The position numbers and the translations under genes were made by a program. This document shows positions 1 to 8,432 of a stretch of 11,687 nucleotides of DNA, in pieces (position 1 is the first letter of the stretch; each line of letters begins with the position of its first letter). The notes under the pieces are model-generated. The model was not told where the DNA came from and did no database searches. It saw nothing but the letters and a program-made list of their open reading frames with translations. This DNA comes from JBGOUJ01 sp041477005 (GTDB lineage: Bacteria; Acidobacteriota; Terriglobia; Bryobacterales; JACQDG01), in the NCBI GenBank assembly GCA_041477005.1, contig JBGOUJ010000192.1, positions 1 to 11,687 on the forward strand. Direction: 5' to 3'.

Positions 1-1
1 G

Positions 2-1144
2 CCCACGGCCGACCTTCTGGAAGCCCTCCGCAGGGACCCGAACAGCCCAAGTCGTTGGTGCGACCTCGGAGAGGCGATGTGGAGGTCGGGAAGTATCGAA
101 AAAGCCAAATATTGCTTCTCACACGCACTGGCTCTGGGCCCGGACGTCCCGCCTGTGCTAATGAGGGCGGCTGAGTTTTATTACACCCCTCAGGATGACA
201 AGTGGGCGCTTCAACAGACCTCTCGCCTATTGGGAAAGACGGATCTCTACGACGACTTCGTCTTCAATTGGTACGCGGGAAAGAAAATAGCGGTGACTGA
301 GATCCTGAGCCACGGCCTGCCGGTAGGCCAGCGCGCCTCCCGGGCCTATTTTCGCTACGTCATCGGCGGCGGCAACATTACGGATGCCAGCAGCGTGTGG
401 GGTTGGGTGGCATCCCATGGTTACGCGGACGACCGGCTGGCAAAGCAATACGTCGATCTTCTTGTCCAGGACAAGCGGTACGAGACCGCCGCAAAGTCCT
501 GGGCGCTTTACCTCGGTGCTCGCCGCAACGGCTATCTGGAATCAAACTGGGTGTTCAACGGCGACTTTGAGTCCGAGCCCGCGGGGTCGGCTTTTGACTG
601 GAAGATAGAGAATCACAACCAAGTGGAGGTGGCGCGGGACGGGAGCGTGGCGCACTCCGGCGCCCATTCTCTGCGGATTCGCTTTGACGGGAAGGAGAAC
701 GTGGCCTACCGCCACATACGGCAGACCGCTTTTGTAACGCCCGGCAGATACCGCTTTGAGGCTTACATTCGGACTCAGGAGATTACAACGGATCAAGGGA
801 TTGGCTTTCACATTTACGACCCTGAGTCACCCTCTCGTTTAGACATAACAACGGAACAGGTGGTGGGAACAAATGACTGGAGAAAGATCGACCAGATCAT
901 TTCGGTTCCCCGAGAGACGAGGCTACTCGAGATCCAGGTGATTCGGCAGCCGACTTGGCGAACTGACAGCAGGATCAACGGCGTGGCCTGGATCGACTCG
1001 GTAGGGCTGTTGAAGCTCGATGCAGAAAGCCCCGGCTCGAGCATCAACAAGGGGGTCCTCACTCGAGGAACCTCGGAGCGTGGCTCATACAGGGCGCTCG
1101 GCAGCCCGCAGCCGGCGGCGCCCGCAGGCCCGTTGCGATTCTGA
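2..1144 (+). CDS. TPR protein with C-terminal carbohydrate-binding-like beta-sandwich domain (5' partial)
   Basis: The reading frame is open to the first base of the window, so the true start lies upstream; about 380 residues are visible. The first ~45 visible residues look like tetratricopeptide repeat helices (pattern DPNSPSRWCDLGEAMWRSG, then a helix with FSHALALGP), and another TPR-like stretch lies near visible residues 155-175 (ETAAKSWALYLGARR). From about residue 180 (NWVFNGDFE) to 340 (AWIDSVGL) the pattern is that of a CBM4/9-like jelly-roll: an N-terminal NGDFE strand, SGAHSLRI, a PGRYRFEAYIRT strand and a closing W-x-D strand. Proteins of this build are known from exopolysaccharide/exosortase loci of Acidobacteriota; that role is inferred here. 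The tail after residue 345 is Pro/Ala/Gly-rich and probably disordered. The gene converges on the RND pump gene with only 39 bp between the stops. It has no visible link to metal efflux. Confidence 0.75.
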   Translation, partial: PTADLLEALRRDPNSPSRWCDLGEAMWRSGSIEKAKYCFSHALALGPDVPPVLMRAAEFYYTPQDDKWALQQTSRLLGKTDLYDDFVFNWYAGKKIAVTEILSHGLPVGQRASRAYFRYVIGGGNITDASSVWGWVASHGYADDRLAKQYVDLLVQDKRYETAAKSWALYLGARRNGYLESNWVFNGDFESEPAGSAFDWKIENHNQVEVARDGSVAHSGAHSLRIRFDGKENVAYRHIRQTAFVTPGRYRFEAYIRTQEITTDQGIGFHIYDPESPSRLDITTEQVVGTNDWRKIDQIISVPRETRLLEIQVIRQPTWRTDSRINGVAWIDSVGLLKLDAESPGSSINKGVLTRGTSERGSYRALGSPQPAAPAGPLRF

Positions 1145-1183
1145 ACTACTCAATCTGGAACACCGGCTGGAGCCGCCGGGCGT

Positions 1184-4100
1184 TCAGCGACTCGTTCCCT
1201 CGAACCGTCCGTACCGTAGCGCCAGCGACGGCAGCACCAGCAGGTTCAGCACCGTCGAAGTCGCGAGGCCGCCGACGATGACGATGGCCATGGGGCCCTC
1301 GATCTCGCGGCCCGGCTCGTTGCTGCCAATGGCCAGAGGCAACAGGCCGAGCGCGGTTACCAGGGCCGTCATCAGCACCGGGACCAGGCGCTCGGAAGCC
1401 CCGCGCAGCGCCGCTTCCGGCCCCCACGTCATGCCCTCCTGCGAGACCAGGTGCTCGTAGTGGGAAACCAGCATCATCGAATTGCGCGTCGTGATGCCGA
1501 ACAGCGTCACCAAGCCCACCAGTGACCCCACCGAGAGCCAGCCGCCGGTCAGGAAGACGGCCAGCACGCCGCCGACCAGGGCAAACGGCAGGTTTGCCAG
1601 AACCAGGGCGAGGTTACGCCAGTTCTTGAGGACCATGGAGAGCAGCAGTAGAATGCCTACGCCGGCGATGGTGGAGTGCAGCAGAATCTCGCGTTGCGCC
1701 TGCGCCCGGGCTTCGTCGGCGCCGGAAAAGACCGCGTAGACGCCGCCGGGGAAGGCAATCTTGGAGGCGATCCGGCTCTTGGCCTCGGCGACGAACGATC
1801 CCAGGTCCCGCCCCCGCACGTTGCAGGTCACGGCGGTGCGGCGGCGCGCCCCATCGTGCAGCACGACGTAGCGGCCGGTGGTCTCGAAGACGTCGGCCAG
1901 CTCGCGCAAGGGTATCCGCAACCCGGTGGAACTGCTGAGCAGTAGCGAGCCGATCGCCTCGGGCTCCCGTCTGGTCCTCTCATCCAGGATCACGGCCACG
2001 TCAAACACCCGGTTCGCTTGATAGGTCTGCGCGACCGCGGTTCCCTGGTAAGCCGTCTGGACGGCCTCAAGTACGCCCACCGGCTGAAACCCGAACTGGC
2101 GGAGGCGGCTCGGGCGAAGACGAATGACAACCTGCGGGGCGCCCGGCGGCACATCCATCTGGATATCGGCGGCGCCATCGATAGAGGACAGCAGTCCGGC
2201 GACCTCCCGCGCTTTCTGCTCGATCAAGTCGAGACTGTCTCCGAAAACCTTGATCACCACCGGCGCCGTCGCCCCGGAGATGGTCTCCTCAATTCTCTCC
2301 GTCAGGAAGGGCTTTACCGAGAAGTAAGCGCCGGGGAACTTCAGCAGCGTCTCGCGGATTGCGGCTTGCACGTTCTCCAGCTCCTCGCCCCCCAGCGGCT
2401 GGAGGTCGACGTGGAACTCGCTGTAGTGCGGGCCCCAGGTGTCGTCAGCCAGCTCGGCCCGGCCGATCTGCTGGGCCACGGAACGGATGCGGTGGTCCTT
2501 AAGCAGCTCCCGGGTGACCTGCCGGCCGAAGCGAAAGGATTCCTCGAGCGACGTCCCCGAGACTAATGACATGTGAACGATGAAATGCCCCTCGCGCAGC
2601 TCGGGTAGAAACTCGCTCCCGAGAAAAGGCAGGGTGGCCGCCGTCGCGGCGCAGAGCGCAAACGCTGCGCCGATCACGCGCCGGGGCCGGGCGGCGGCCT
2701 TCTCGAGAATTAGCCGATAGTGCTCCTTTAAGGACCTGACGAACCGGGTCTCGTCGGCCGTGGCCGCGGCGCCCGGCAATAAAAGGAAGGAGAGCGCCGG
2801 GGTCACGGTCAGGGCGACGAAGAGGGAAGCGAGAGTGGCCAGGATGTAAGCGACCCCCAGCGGCGCAAAGAGCCGCCCCTGCAGCCCCGACATGCTGAGC
2901 ACGGGAAGAAAGACCAGCGCCACGACAAACGTCGCGTAGACCACAGCGGTGCGAACCTCCAGCGAGGCGTCGAGCACCACGCGAAAAGCGGGCGCCGGAT
3001 TCTCGCTCCGCGCGTTCTCCCGCAGCCGCCGGAAGATGTTCTCGACATCGATGATCGCGTCATCCACCACCTCGCCGATGGCGATAGCCAGGCCGCCCAG
3101 CGTCAGGGTATTCAGCGTGGCGCCTCCGCGGTCCAGGATGATGACCGCCACCAGGAGCGAGAGCGGGATCGCGGTGAGCGAGATGAACGCCGAGCGGACA
3201 TTGAAGAGAAATAGAAACAGCACGACCCCGACCAGCACGCCGCCGAGCAGCAGAGAAAAATTGACGTTGTGGAGCGCCGTTTCGATGAAGTTGGCGGGAC
3301 GAAACAGACCGGGATGCAGCGTGATCTGCTCCGCCGCGATCGCCGGCTTCAACTCTTCGAGAGCGCGCTCGGCCGCCGCCGTCACCTCCATCGTATTGGC
3401 GCCAAGCTGGCTGGAGACCACCAGCAGCACGCCGGGCCGGCCATCGAGGGCGCCGTCTCCAATCTTCGGCTCCGGCCCTTCCACCACCCGCGTCACGTCC
3501 TTGAGGCGGACGCTCACGCCATTGTGCTGAGCAAGCACCGCCTCGCCGAGATCTTCCGGCGTCAGCGACTGCCCCTGCGTCTGGAGCACGATTCGTTGCG
3601 CGGCCGTTTCCACAAACCCGGCCCCGCGCACGCCGGTCGCTCTGCGAGCGGCGGCCAACACCTCGTCGATGCTGAGATCGAAGGCCAGGAGCCTCTCCGG
3701 ACGCACCTGTACCTGGAGCTGCCGCACCTCACCCCCGAACACCACGACCTTGGAGACGCCCGGCACTCCCAGCAGCCGCGGCCGCAGCGTCCAGTCGGCG
3801 AAAGTGCGCAGATCCATCAGAGAACGCTTCTCCGAGGTGAGCCCCACGATGAGCATCATGCTGCTCGCCGAAGTCAACGGCGCCATGATCGGTGGCCGCA
3901 CGCCTTGCGGCATCTGGCCGATCAGCTCCGCGAGCCGCTCGCCCACCATCTGCCTCGCGCGATATACATCGGTCCCTTCGCGAAAGATGGCCGTGACTAC
4001 CGATAACCCCTGAACGGACTGCGACCGGATCGATTCGAGACTGCCCACGCCGTTGATGGTGTTTTCCACGGGCCGCGTGACGAGCTGCTCCACCTCCTCC

Positions 4101-4276
4101 GGCGAAAGACCGGGGGCTTCGGTTTGAACGACGACCTGTGGCGGGGCGAACTCCGGATAAACGTCATACCGGGCGTGCTTGGCGATGTACAGGCCGTAAC
4201 CAACCGCCACGCAGCCGAGCGCGATGATCACGCCGCGGAACCGCAGGGAGAACTCGACCAGAGATCGCAGCATCAC
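1184..4276 (-). CDS. Heavy-metal efflux RND pump, CusA/CzcA-like inner-membrane subunit
   Basis: This 1030-residue protein has full length for the HME-RND family, the proton-driven inner-membrane engine of a tripartite pump exporting metal ions from periplasm or cytoplasm through an outer-membrane channel. Visible marks are TM1 (about residues 13-31), the porter segment beginning DVYPEFAPPQV, TM2-TM6 from about 338 to 500, a second porter half (about 553-860) and TM8-TM12 (about 865-1020). TM4 carries the motif GGLAIAIGEVVDDAIIDVEN, with acidic residues E402, D405, D406, D410 and E412 available for proton relay. By hand alignment M569 matches CusA M573, but the positions of CusA M623 and M672 are occupied by non-Met residues (PHYSEF near 616-621, RIEET near 661-665), so the Cus-type Met triad is not intact. 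Two starts are possible: GTG at 4276 (4-bp GTGA overlap with the adaptor stop) or ATG at 4273 (TGATG). The family call is firm; the substrate metal is not. Confidence 0.95.
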   Translation of the reverse strand: MMLRSLVEFSLRFRGVIIALGCVAVGYGLYIAKHARYDVYPEFAPPQVVVQTEAPGLSPEEVEQLVTRPVENTINGVGSLESIRSQSVQGLSVVTAIFREGTDVYRARQMVGERLAELIGQMPQGVRPPIMAPLTSASSMMLIVGLTSEKRSLMDLRTFADWTLRPRLLGVPGVSKVVVFGGEVRQLQVQVRPERLLAFDLSIDEVLAAARRATGVRGAGFVETAAQRIVLQTQGQSLTPEDLGEAVLAQHNGVSVRLKDVTRVVEGPEPKIGDGALDGRPGVLLVVSSQLGANTMEVTAAAERALEELKPAIAAEQITLHPGLFRPANFIETALHNVNFSLLLGGVLVGVVLFLFLFNVRSAFISLTAIPLSLLVAVIILDRGGATLNTLTLGGLAIAIGEVVDDAIIDVENIFRRLRENARSENPAPAFRVVLDASLEVRTAVVYATFVVALVFLPVLSMSGLQGRLFAPLGVAYILATLASLFVALTVTPALSFLLLPGAAATADETRFVRSLKEHYRLILEKAAARPRRVIGAAFALCAATAATLPFLGSEFLPELREGHFIVHMSLVSGTSLEESFRFGRQVTRELLKDHRIRSVAQQIGRAELADDTWGPHYSEFHVDLQPLGGEELENVQAAIRETLLKFPGAYFSVKPFLTERIEETISGATAPVVIKVFGDSLDLIEQKAREVAGLLSSIDGAADIQMDVPPGAPQVVIRLRPSRLRQFGFQPVGVLEAVQTAYQGTAVAQTYQANRVFDVAVILDERTRREPEAIGSLLLSSSTGLRIPLRELADVFETTGRYVVLHDGARRRTAVTCNVRGRDLGSFVAEAKSRIASKIAFPGGVYAVFSGADEARAQAQREILLHSTIAGVGILLLLSMVLKNWRNLALVLANLPFALVGGVLAVFLTGGWLSVGSLVGLVTLFGITTRNSMMLVSHYEHLVSQEGMTWGPEAALRGASERLVPVLMTALVTALGLLPLAIGSNEPGREIEGPMAIVIVGGLATSTVLNLLVLPSLALRYGRFEGTSR

Positions 4277-5535
4277 TCCGCTGTCTCTTCCTCACCGGTC
4301 TGAATCTGCGACTTCAGCTCTTCCGAGAGCAAGGTCTGGGCGCCCGCCGTGACGACGCGGTCGCCCGCCGCAAACCCCTTCCCGACGAAGAACCCACTTT
4401 CCGTTGGATGCTCGAGGAAGACCTGCTTTCGCGCGAACTTATCGTCGCCGGCCTGAACGTAGATCCACGCCGCTCCAGCCGATCGCACCACCGCCGCGGC
4501 CGGGATGATGACCCCCTTCTGCGGCGCGCCCGGCAACGGTAGGTAGGCGGTGACGACCAGGCCCGGCCGCACCGCAAATCCCGCTTCCCGCACGCGGAAC
4601 AGGAACGCCTGCCCTTGGATCTTCGGATCGGTTGCCGGTGCGAGCCCGATGGTTTCGCCGCGCAGCGGCCGGTCCTCGTGGCCGAGGCAGAGGAGCCGAG
4701 CCGCGGAAACTCTTGGATGGATAGTCTGGCCGGCCGGGATATCGACCCGCGCCACGAGTTGATCGAAGCGCACCACGCGCAAGATGGGCTGGCCGCTCTC
4801 GACCGCTTCACCGGGTCGTGCCAGGATTTCGACCACTTCGCCCCCGCGCTCCACACGCAGCGGACGCGGCCCGCTCGGCCCTCCTGCGGTCGAGAGCGAG
4901 GCCTGCATCAGTTGCGCGGTTTCGGTGGCGGCCTGGAGTCGGGCTTCTTCGCCCTTCAGCCGGGCCTCGGCCTCCTGCAAGGCGCGGTCGGAGAGATTCT
5001 TGTCCTCGGCATTAAGGACCTTCGTCCGCTCGTAGGCGGCGCGGGCGGCGGCAGCGGACGCGGTGTTTGCATCTACATCGGCCCGAGCGGCGGCGAGCCG
5101 GGCCGAGAGGTCCACCTGCTCGACCGGCGTGAAGCGCGGCTCGAGCGCTGCCGCCACGCTGCCGTCGGCGAGATGCTCCCCGATGGCCGGCCAGGCGTGG
5201 TCGACGGCGGGACGCAGCACGCCCGCGGCCGGCGCCCGCAGCACGAACGTTCCCGCCGGATCTTCCTCCAGCCGGCCGTAGGCAGCCAGCTCCGGCTGCA
5301 GCGTCGCGCCGGCCAGCGGCTCCGTCTTGAGCCCGATGCGGGCCTGCATCTCACGGTCGAGGGTGACAACTGGTTCCCCTCCGGCCGCCCGCGAAACCCG
5401 CGGCGCTGTCTTGATGGGGCGATCGCGTTCTTTCGCCATCTCCCGGCGGCTCTGCACAAACAACCAAACCAGAAGGGCGGCGGCGCCGGCGGTAACCACA
5501 ATCGTGAGGAACCATTTGAGCGGTCTGCTCATCAT
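4273..5535 (-). CDS. RND efflux periplasmic adaptor (membrane fusion protein), CusB/CzcB-like
   Basis: The 420-residue product bridges the RND pump and the outer-membrane channel. An N-terminal signal anchor spans about residues 8-27 (LTIVVTAGAAALLVWLF), with no lipobox cysteine. A split barrel-sandwich (lipoyl-like) domain lies at about 90-130 (FVLRAPAAGVL) and 228-255 (GGEVVEILARPGEAV), around an Ala-rich coiled-coil hairpin at about 141-215. A beta-barrel follows at about 258-335 and a membrane-proximal domain at about 340-410 (GVIIPAAAVV, GDRVVTAGAQTLL). It lacks an N-terminal His-rich metal-binding extension and a Met cluster of the CusB kind. The gene sits between channel and pump genes and overlaps both. 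There are two adjacent ATGs (5535 and 5532). A GGGAGG at 5544-5539 lies 3 nt from the first and 6 nt from the second, so Met2 at 5532 may be the true start. Confidence 0.92.
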   Translation of the reverse strand: MMSRPLKWFLTIVVTAGAAALLVWLFVQSRREMAKERDRPIKTAPRVSRAAGGEPVVTLDREMQARIGLKTEPLAGATLQPELAAYGRLEEDPAGTFVLRAPAAGVLRPAVDHAWPAIGEHLADGSVAAALEPRFTPVEQVDLSARLAAARADVDANTASAAAARAAYERTKVLNAEDKNLSDRALQEAEARLKGEEARLQAATETAQLMQASLSTAGGPSGPRPLRVERGGEVVEILARPGEAVESGQPILRVVRFDQLVARVDIPAGQTIHPRVSAARLLCLGHEDRPLRGETIGLAPATDPKIQGQAFLFRVREAGFAVRPGLVVTAYLPLPGAPQKGVIIPAAAVVRSAGAAWIYVQAGDDKFARKQVFLEHPTESGFFVGKGFAAGDRVVTAGAQTLLSEELKSQIQTGEEETAE

Positions 5536-6935
5536 TTTCCTCCCTTTTCCAGCGGCGTCTCCGGCAGCGCCAAGCCGGCGTCGAGCGGCCGCTTGACTGA
5601 TTGCTCGAGCCCCCCCAGCGCGGCCCGCGCCTTCCGCAGCGTGTCGAGCCGCGCCCGCGCCGCCACCGCGCTCTGCACGCGGACGCCGGCCAGCGCCAGT
5701 CGATCCGCCTCGCCCACCTGCAGGGCGCGCCCGGTGGCTTTCTCCCTCACCTGCTGCAAGGTCACAAGCTGCGAGTCAGCCAGAGCCAGCTCCGCCAGAG
5801 CCGAGCGGTATTGGGCCAGGGATTTTTCCATCTCGCCGATGGCCTCCGCCTGCAAAGTGGCAAATCGCGCCGCCATCTCGTTTCGCCGGGCCGCCGCCTC
5901 CGCAATCGGCCCCTGGTTCCGGTTGAAGAGAGGAAGGGTCAGAGCAGGCCCGAACGTGAACTTGTTGTGCCCCTCGTCAAAATCGTAGCCCGGACCCAGA
6001 TCGATATTCGGGTACTGCCGGGCCAGCTCCAGCCGCAGCGAGGCGTCCGCCGCGGCATACTCGGCAAGCAGGCGCCGCAGGTCGATGCGATTCAGCAGCC
6101 CCGCGCGTTGCACGGTCGCCAGGGACAGCGCGCCCTCCCCCGGGGGCTTATCGAACTCCGGCCAATCCAACTGCGCTCCTCCCAGAGCAGAAACAGGAAC
6201 TCCCATCGCCGCCGCCAGCGCGGCCAGCGTCTCGTTAACGCGCCCCGCCGCCGCACGGGCGAGCAAGCTGACGCTCAGGAGGTCGGTGCGCGCCAAATCC
6301 ACGTCAGGGCGCGAGACCTCGCCCACCGTCAACCGTTGCACCATGATGGTGACTGCCTCCGCGCGGACCGCCTCCTCCGCTTCGAGCAGATCCCGCTCGC
6401 GCAACGCGAAGAGGTGATCGGCCAGCGCCGTGCGGATGCTGCTGCGAATCCTCCAGGCCGTTCCCGCCAGTTCCAGCCGCGCTGCCTCGGCTAGGCTCTG
6501 CGCCTGCAAGATCCGATAGCCGCGCTTGCCGGCGGTCTCGATGGTGAAGCTGGGGCTGACTCGAAAGACCAGCGGGGACTCCGGCGAGTTTGTGTAGCCG
6601 CCACCGATCCCCACCGAGGGATTAGGCCGTGCCCCCGCCGTCACAATTCCGGCTTCGGCGATCTCGACCCGCGCCCGCGCTGCGTCCAGTTCCGCGCTGA
6701 AATAAAACCCGGCCAGAACCAGGTCCGGCAGGCCCAGTTTCGGAGGCGGCCATTCCGATGGCCCCGGGCCGGCGTTGGCCCCGCCGTTCGCCACGACAAA
6801 CGCGCGCAGGCCCGGATCAGCGAGAGTCCGCCCGCGAAACTCCTTTTCCAGGCGTGGGGGATCGATCGGCTTGGGGCGGTAAGGGACGCAGCCGGCCAGC
6901 AATCCAACGGCGGCGCAGAGACACCAGCGGCTCAC
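5532..6935 (-). CDS. Outer-membrane efflux lipoprotein, TolC/CusC family (OEP)
   Basis: This is a 467-residue outer-membrane channel subunit of the tripartite metal pump. It starts with a short lipoprotein signal: hydrophobic residues 5-15, then lipobox LAGC with the acylated Cys at residue 16. Two OEP repeats follow. The first has the helix DLVLAGFYFSAELDAARARV near 71-90, strand PNPSVGIGGGY near 105-114 and a long coiled coil to about 240. The second has LLNRIDLRRLLAEYAAADASL near 280-300, strand PNIDLGPGYDF near 309-319, the turn PLFNRNQGPIAEA near 335-347 and a coiled coil to about 445. The PLFNRNQGPI turn is a hallmark of metal-type OEPs. The start is GTG at 6935, with no clear Shine-Dalgarno upstream but a TATCTT box 8 nt away. 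The kinase gene ends 48 bp upstream. The stop overlaps the adaptor start (ATGA/TGATG). Confidence 0.92.
   Translation of the reverse strand: MSRWCLCAAVGLLAGCVPYRPKPIDPPRLEKEFRGRTLADPGLRAFVVANGGANAGPGPSEWPPPKLGLPDLVLAGFYFSAELDAARARVEIAEAGIVTAGARPNPSVGIGGGYTNSPESPLVFRVSPSFTIETAGKRGYRILQAQSLAEAARLELAGTAWRIRSSIRTALADHLFALRERDLLEAEEAVRAEAVTIMVQRLTVGEVSRPDVDLARTDLLSVSLLARAAAGRVNETLAALAAAMGVPVSALGGAQLDWPEFDKPPGEGALSLATVQRAGLLNRIDLRRLLAEYAAADASLRLELARQYPNIDLGPGYDFDEGHNKFTFGPALTLPLFNRNQGPIAEAAARRNEMAARFATLQAEAIGEMEKSLAQYRSALAELALADSQLVTLQQVREKATGRALQVGEADRLALAGVRVQSAVAARARLDTLRKARAALGGLEQSVKRPLDAGLALPETPLEKGGK
5539..5544 (-). promoter_or_regulatory. Shine-Dalgarno of the adaptor gene
   Basis: The minus strand reads GGGAGG inside the last codons of the channel gene. 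The spacer is 3 nt to the first ATG (5535) and 6 nt to the second (5532), which favours the second Met as start and a TGATG stop/start overlap. Confidence 0.7.
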
Positions 6936-6943
6936 GTAAAGAA

Positions 6944-6949
6944 AAGATA
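6944..6949 (-). promoter_or_regulatory. Possible -10 box before the efflux structural genes
   Basis: The minus strand reads TATCTT (4 of 6 matches to TATAAT), 8 nt before the GTG start of the channel gene, in the 48-bp kinase-channel gap. No -35 match is visible at 16-18 bp, as could occur at an activator-dependent promoter. No Shine-Dalgarno lies between it and the start. The alternative is plain read-through from the regulator promoter. Confidence 0.3.
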
Positions 6950-6983
6950 GCGAGCCGCCCCGGACGCCACGATGACGCCAAAA

Positions 6984-8432
6984 TTACGATTTCGTCATCT
7001 GAAGCGGAAATTGCAAGGTGACGCGCGTGCCACGCCCGACCTGGCTGTCGATCCAGGCCGTGCCGCCGTGCAAGCTGGTGATGCTCTTGACGATCGCCAG
7101 GCCCAGCCCGACCCCGCCGCTGTCCTTCGAGCGGGCCTGGTCGACACGGTGGAACCGGTCGAAAACGTGCGACAGGTGATCCGCCGGGATGCCGCAGCCC
7201 GTATCGGCGACCTCGATCCGCAAGCTGCCGTTTTCCCGGCTTGCCGCCACGTGGATCGCCCCGCCTCGCGGCGTATGGGCCAGCGCGTTTTCGATCAGAT
7301 TGCCGACGGCTCGTTGAAACAGCGCCCGATCCAGCTCAACGGTTATCGCGGGCGGCGCATCGACCTCCAGCGCCACGCCCGCCTCGCCCGCCGCGGCTTC
7401 GTAAAACTCGCGCACCGTCCCCAGCTCGCGGCCGGCATCCAGCCGCTCATGCTGGATTTGCATCTCCGGGTTCTCGGCGCGGGCCAGAAACAGCAGGCGG
7501 TCGATGAGCCGGGAAAGCCGCACGCATTCCTCGAGCGATGACCCCAGGGTCTCGCGATATTCTTCGGGCGTACGAGCCTTGGCCAACGCCACTTCGATCT
7601 CGCCCCGCAGATTGTTGATCGGTGTCCGCAGCTCGTGGGCGATGTCGGCCGAGAAGCGCGAGAGCCGGGCGAAGGCATCCTCCAGCCGGTCGAGCATCTC
7701 GTCGAACGTCCCCGCCAGCGCGGAGAGCTCCGAAGGAAGACCGGCCGGCTCGATCCGCTCATGCAAGGTCGTGGAGCCGGTTCGCCGCATGGTCGCCGTG
7801 ATCTCTTCCACCGGGCGGATGCCGCTGCGAGCGATGCCATAGCCGACCACCGCGCAGACCACCAGCCCTGTCCCCAGAACGAGCCACAGTCGCCGGCGAT
7901 ATCCGGCCAGCAGGTTTTCTTCGTAGGTGCGATCGAGGGCCGTTTGAATCGAGTAGCTCCGCTGCTTCACCGGGTCCCCGGCAACCCGGGCGGAGAGGGC
8001 GCGGAACTGCCGCCCCCTCGAGGCCGGGACGGCGGCCCCGCGGCCTATCTCGCCGGCCCGCGAAGGAGTCTCGCGAAAAGCGCCCGGGGGCAGCACGTCC
8101 GACATTCCCTTCGTCTCGGCCACAATTTGCCCGCTCTCGTCGAGCACCCGAACCATCACCAGCACGAAGGGCCGCGTCGTCGACTCCTCGTCCACCTCCC
8201 ATGCGAGCACCGCCGCATCCCCGGCATGGTCGCGCAACAGCGTCTGCATGACATTGATCTTCTCGGTCAGGTACTGATCGTCCTCGTCTTCGAAGTTCTT
8301 CACCAGCACCCAATAGAGGAATCCGGTCGCGACCAGCAGGAGCAGGAAGGCGGACCCGGCATACCACGCCGTCAGCCGCGCCGCCAGGCTCCACGGCGAG
8401 TCCCTCCGCTCAGGAGCGTTTCTCGAGGACAT
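6984..8432 (-). CDS. Heavy-metal sensor histidine kinase, CusS-like
   Basis: This 482-residue membrane sensor kinase is expected to autophosphorylate and pass phosphate to the regulator encoded just upstream. TM1 spans about residues 21-43, a periplasmic sensor region 44-180, TM2 about 181-201 and HAMP about 202-254. The H-box FSADIAHELRTP places the phospho-His at residue 266. The ATP-binding domain has an N-box (GNLIENALAHT, 377-387), G1 DTGCGI (410-415), F-box FDRFHR (424-429) and G2 GGVGLGLAI (439-447). All catalytic motifs look intact. The periplasmic region has no cysteine, a single histidine (H69), Met at 62, 93 and 110, and an acidic run at 48-52. The start is ATG at 8432, preceded 6 nt away by GGGGAG (8444-8439), inside the regulator's 3' end, so the two genes are probably translationally linked. 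Confidence 0.93.
   Translation of the reverse strand: MSSRNAPERRDSPWSLAARLTAWYAGSAFLLLLVATGFLYWVLVKNFEDEDDQYLTEKINVMQTLLRDHAGDAAVLAWEVDEESTTRPFVLVMVRVLDESGQIVAETKGMSDVLPPGAFRETPSRAGEIGRGAAVPASRGRQFRALSARVAGDPVKQRSYSIQTALDRTYEENLLAGYRRRLWLVLGTGLVVCAVVGYGIARSGIRPVEEITATMRRTGSTTLHERIEPAGLPSELSALAGTFDEMLDRLEDAFARLSRFSADIAHELRTPINNLRGEIEVALAKARTPEEYRETLGSSLEECVRLSRLIDRLLFLARAENPEMQIQHERLDAGRELGTVREFYEAAAGEAGVALEVDAPPAITVELDRALFQRAVGNLIENALAHTPRGGAIHVAASRENGSLRIEVADTGCGIPADHLSHVFDRFHRVDQARSKDSGGVGLGLAIVKSITSLHGGTAWIDSQVGRGTRVTLQFPLQMTKS

Noticed and set aside
1164..1175. CGGCT-GG-AGCCG inverted repeat between convergent genes as a terminator
   Set aside because: The two-base loop is too tight for the full stem and no T-run follows on either strand; it may be chance in GC-rich DNA.
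4615..5988. Plus-strand open frame of 457 codons
   Set aside because: It lies antisense to the adaptor and channel genes, which have clear family motifs; the composition is Arg/Gly/Ala-rich shadow.
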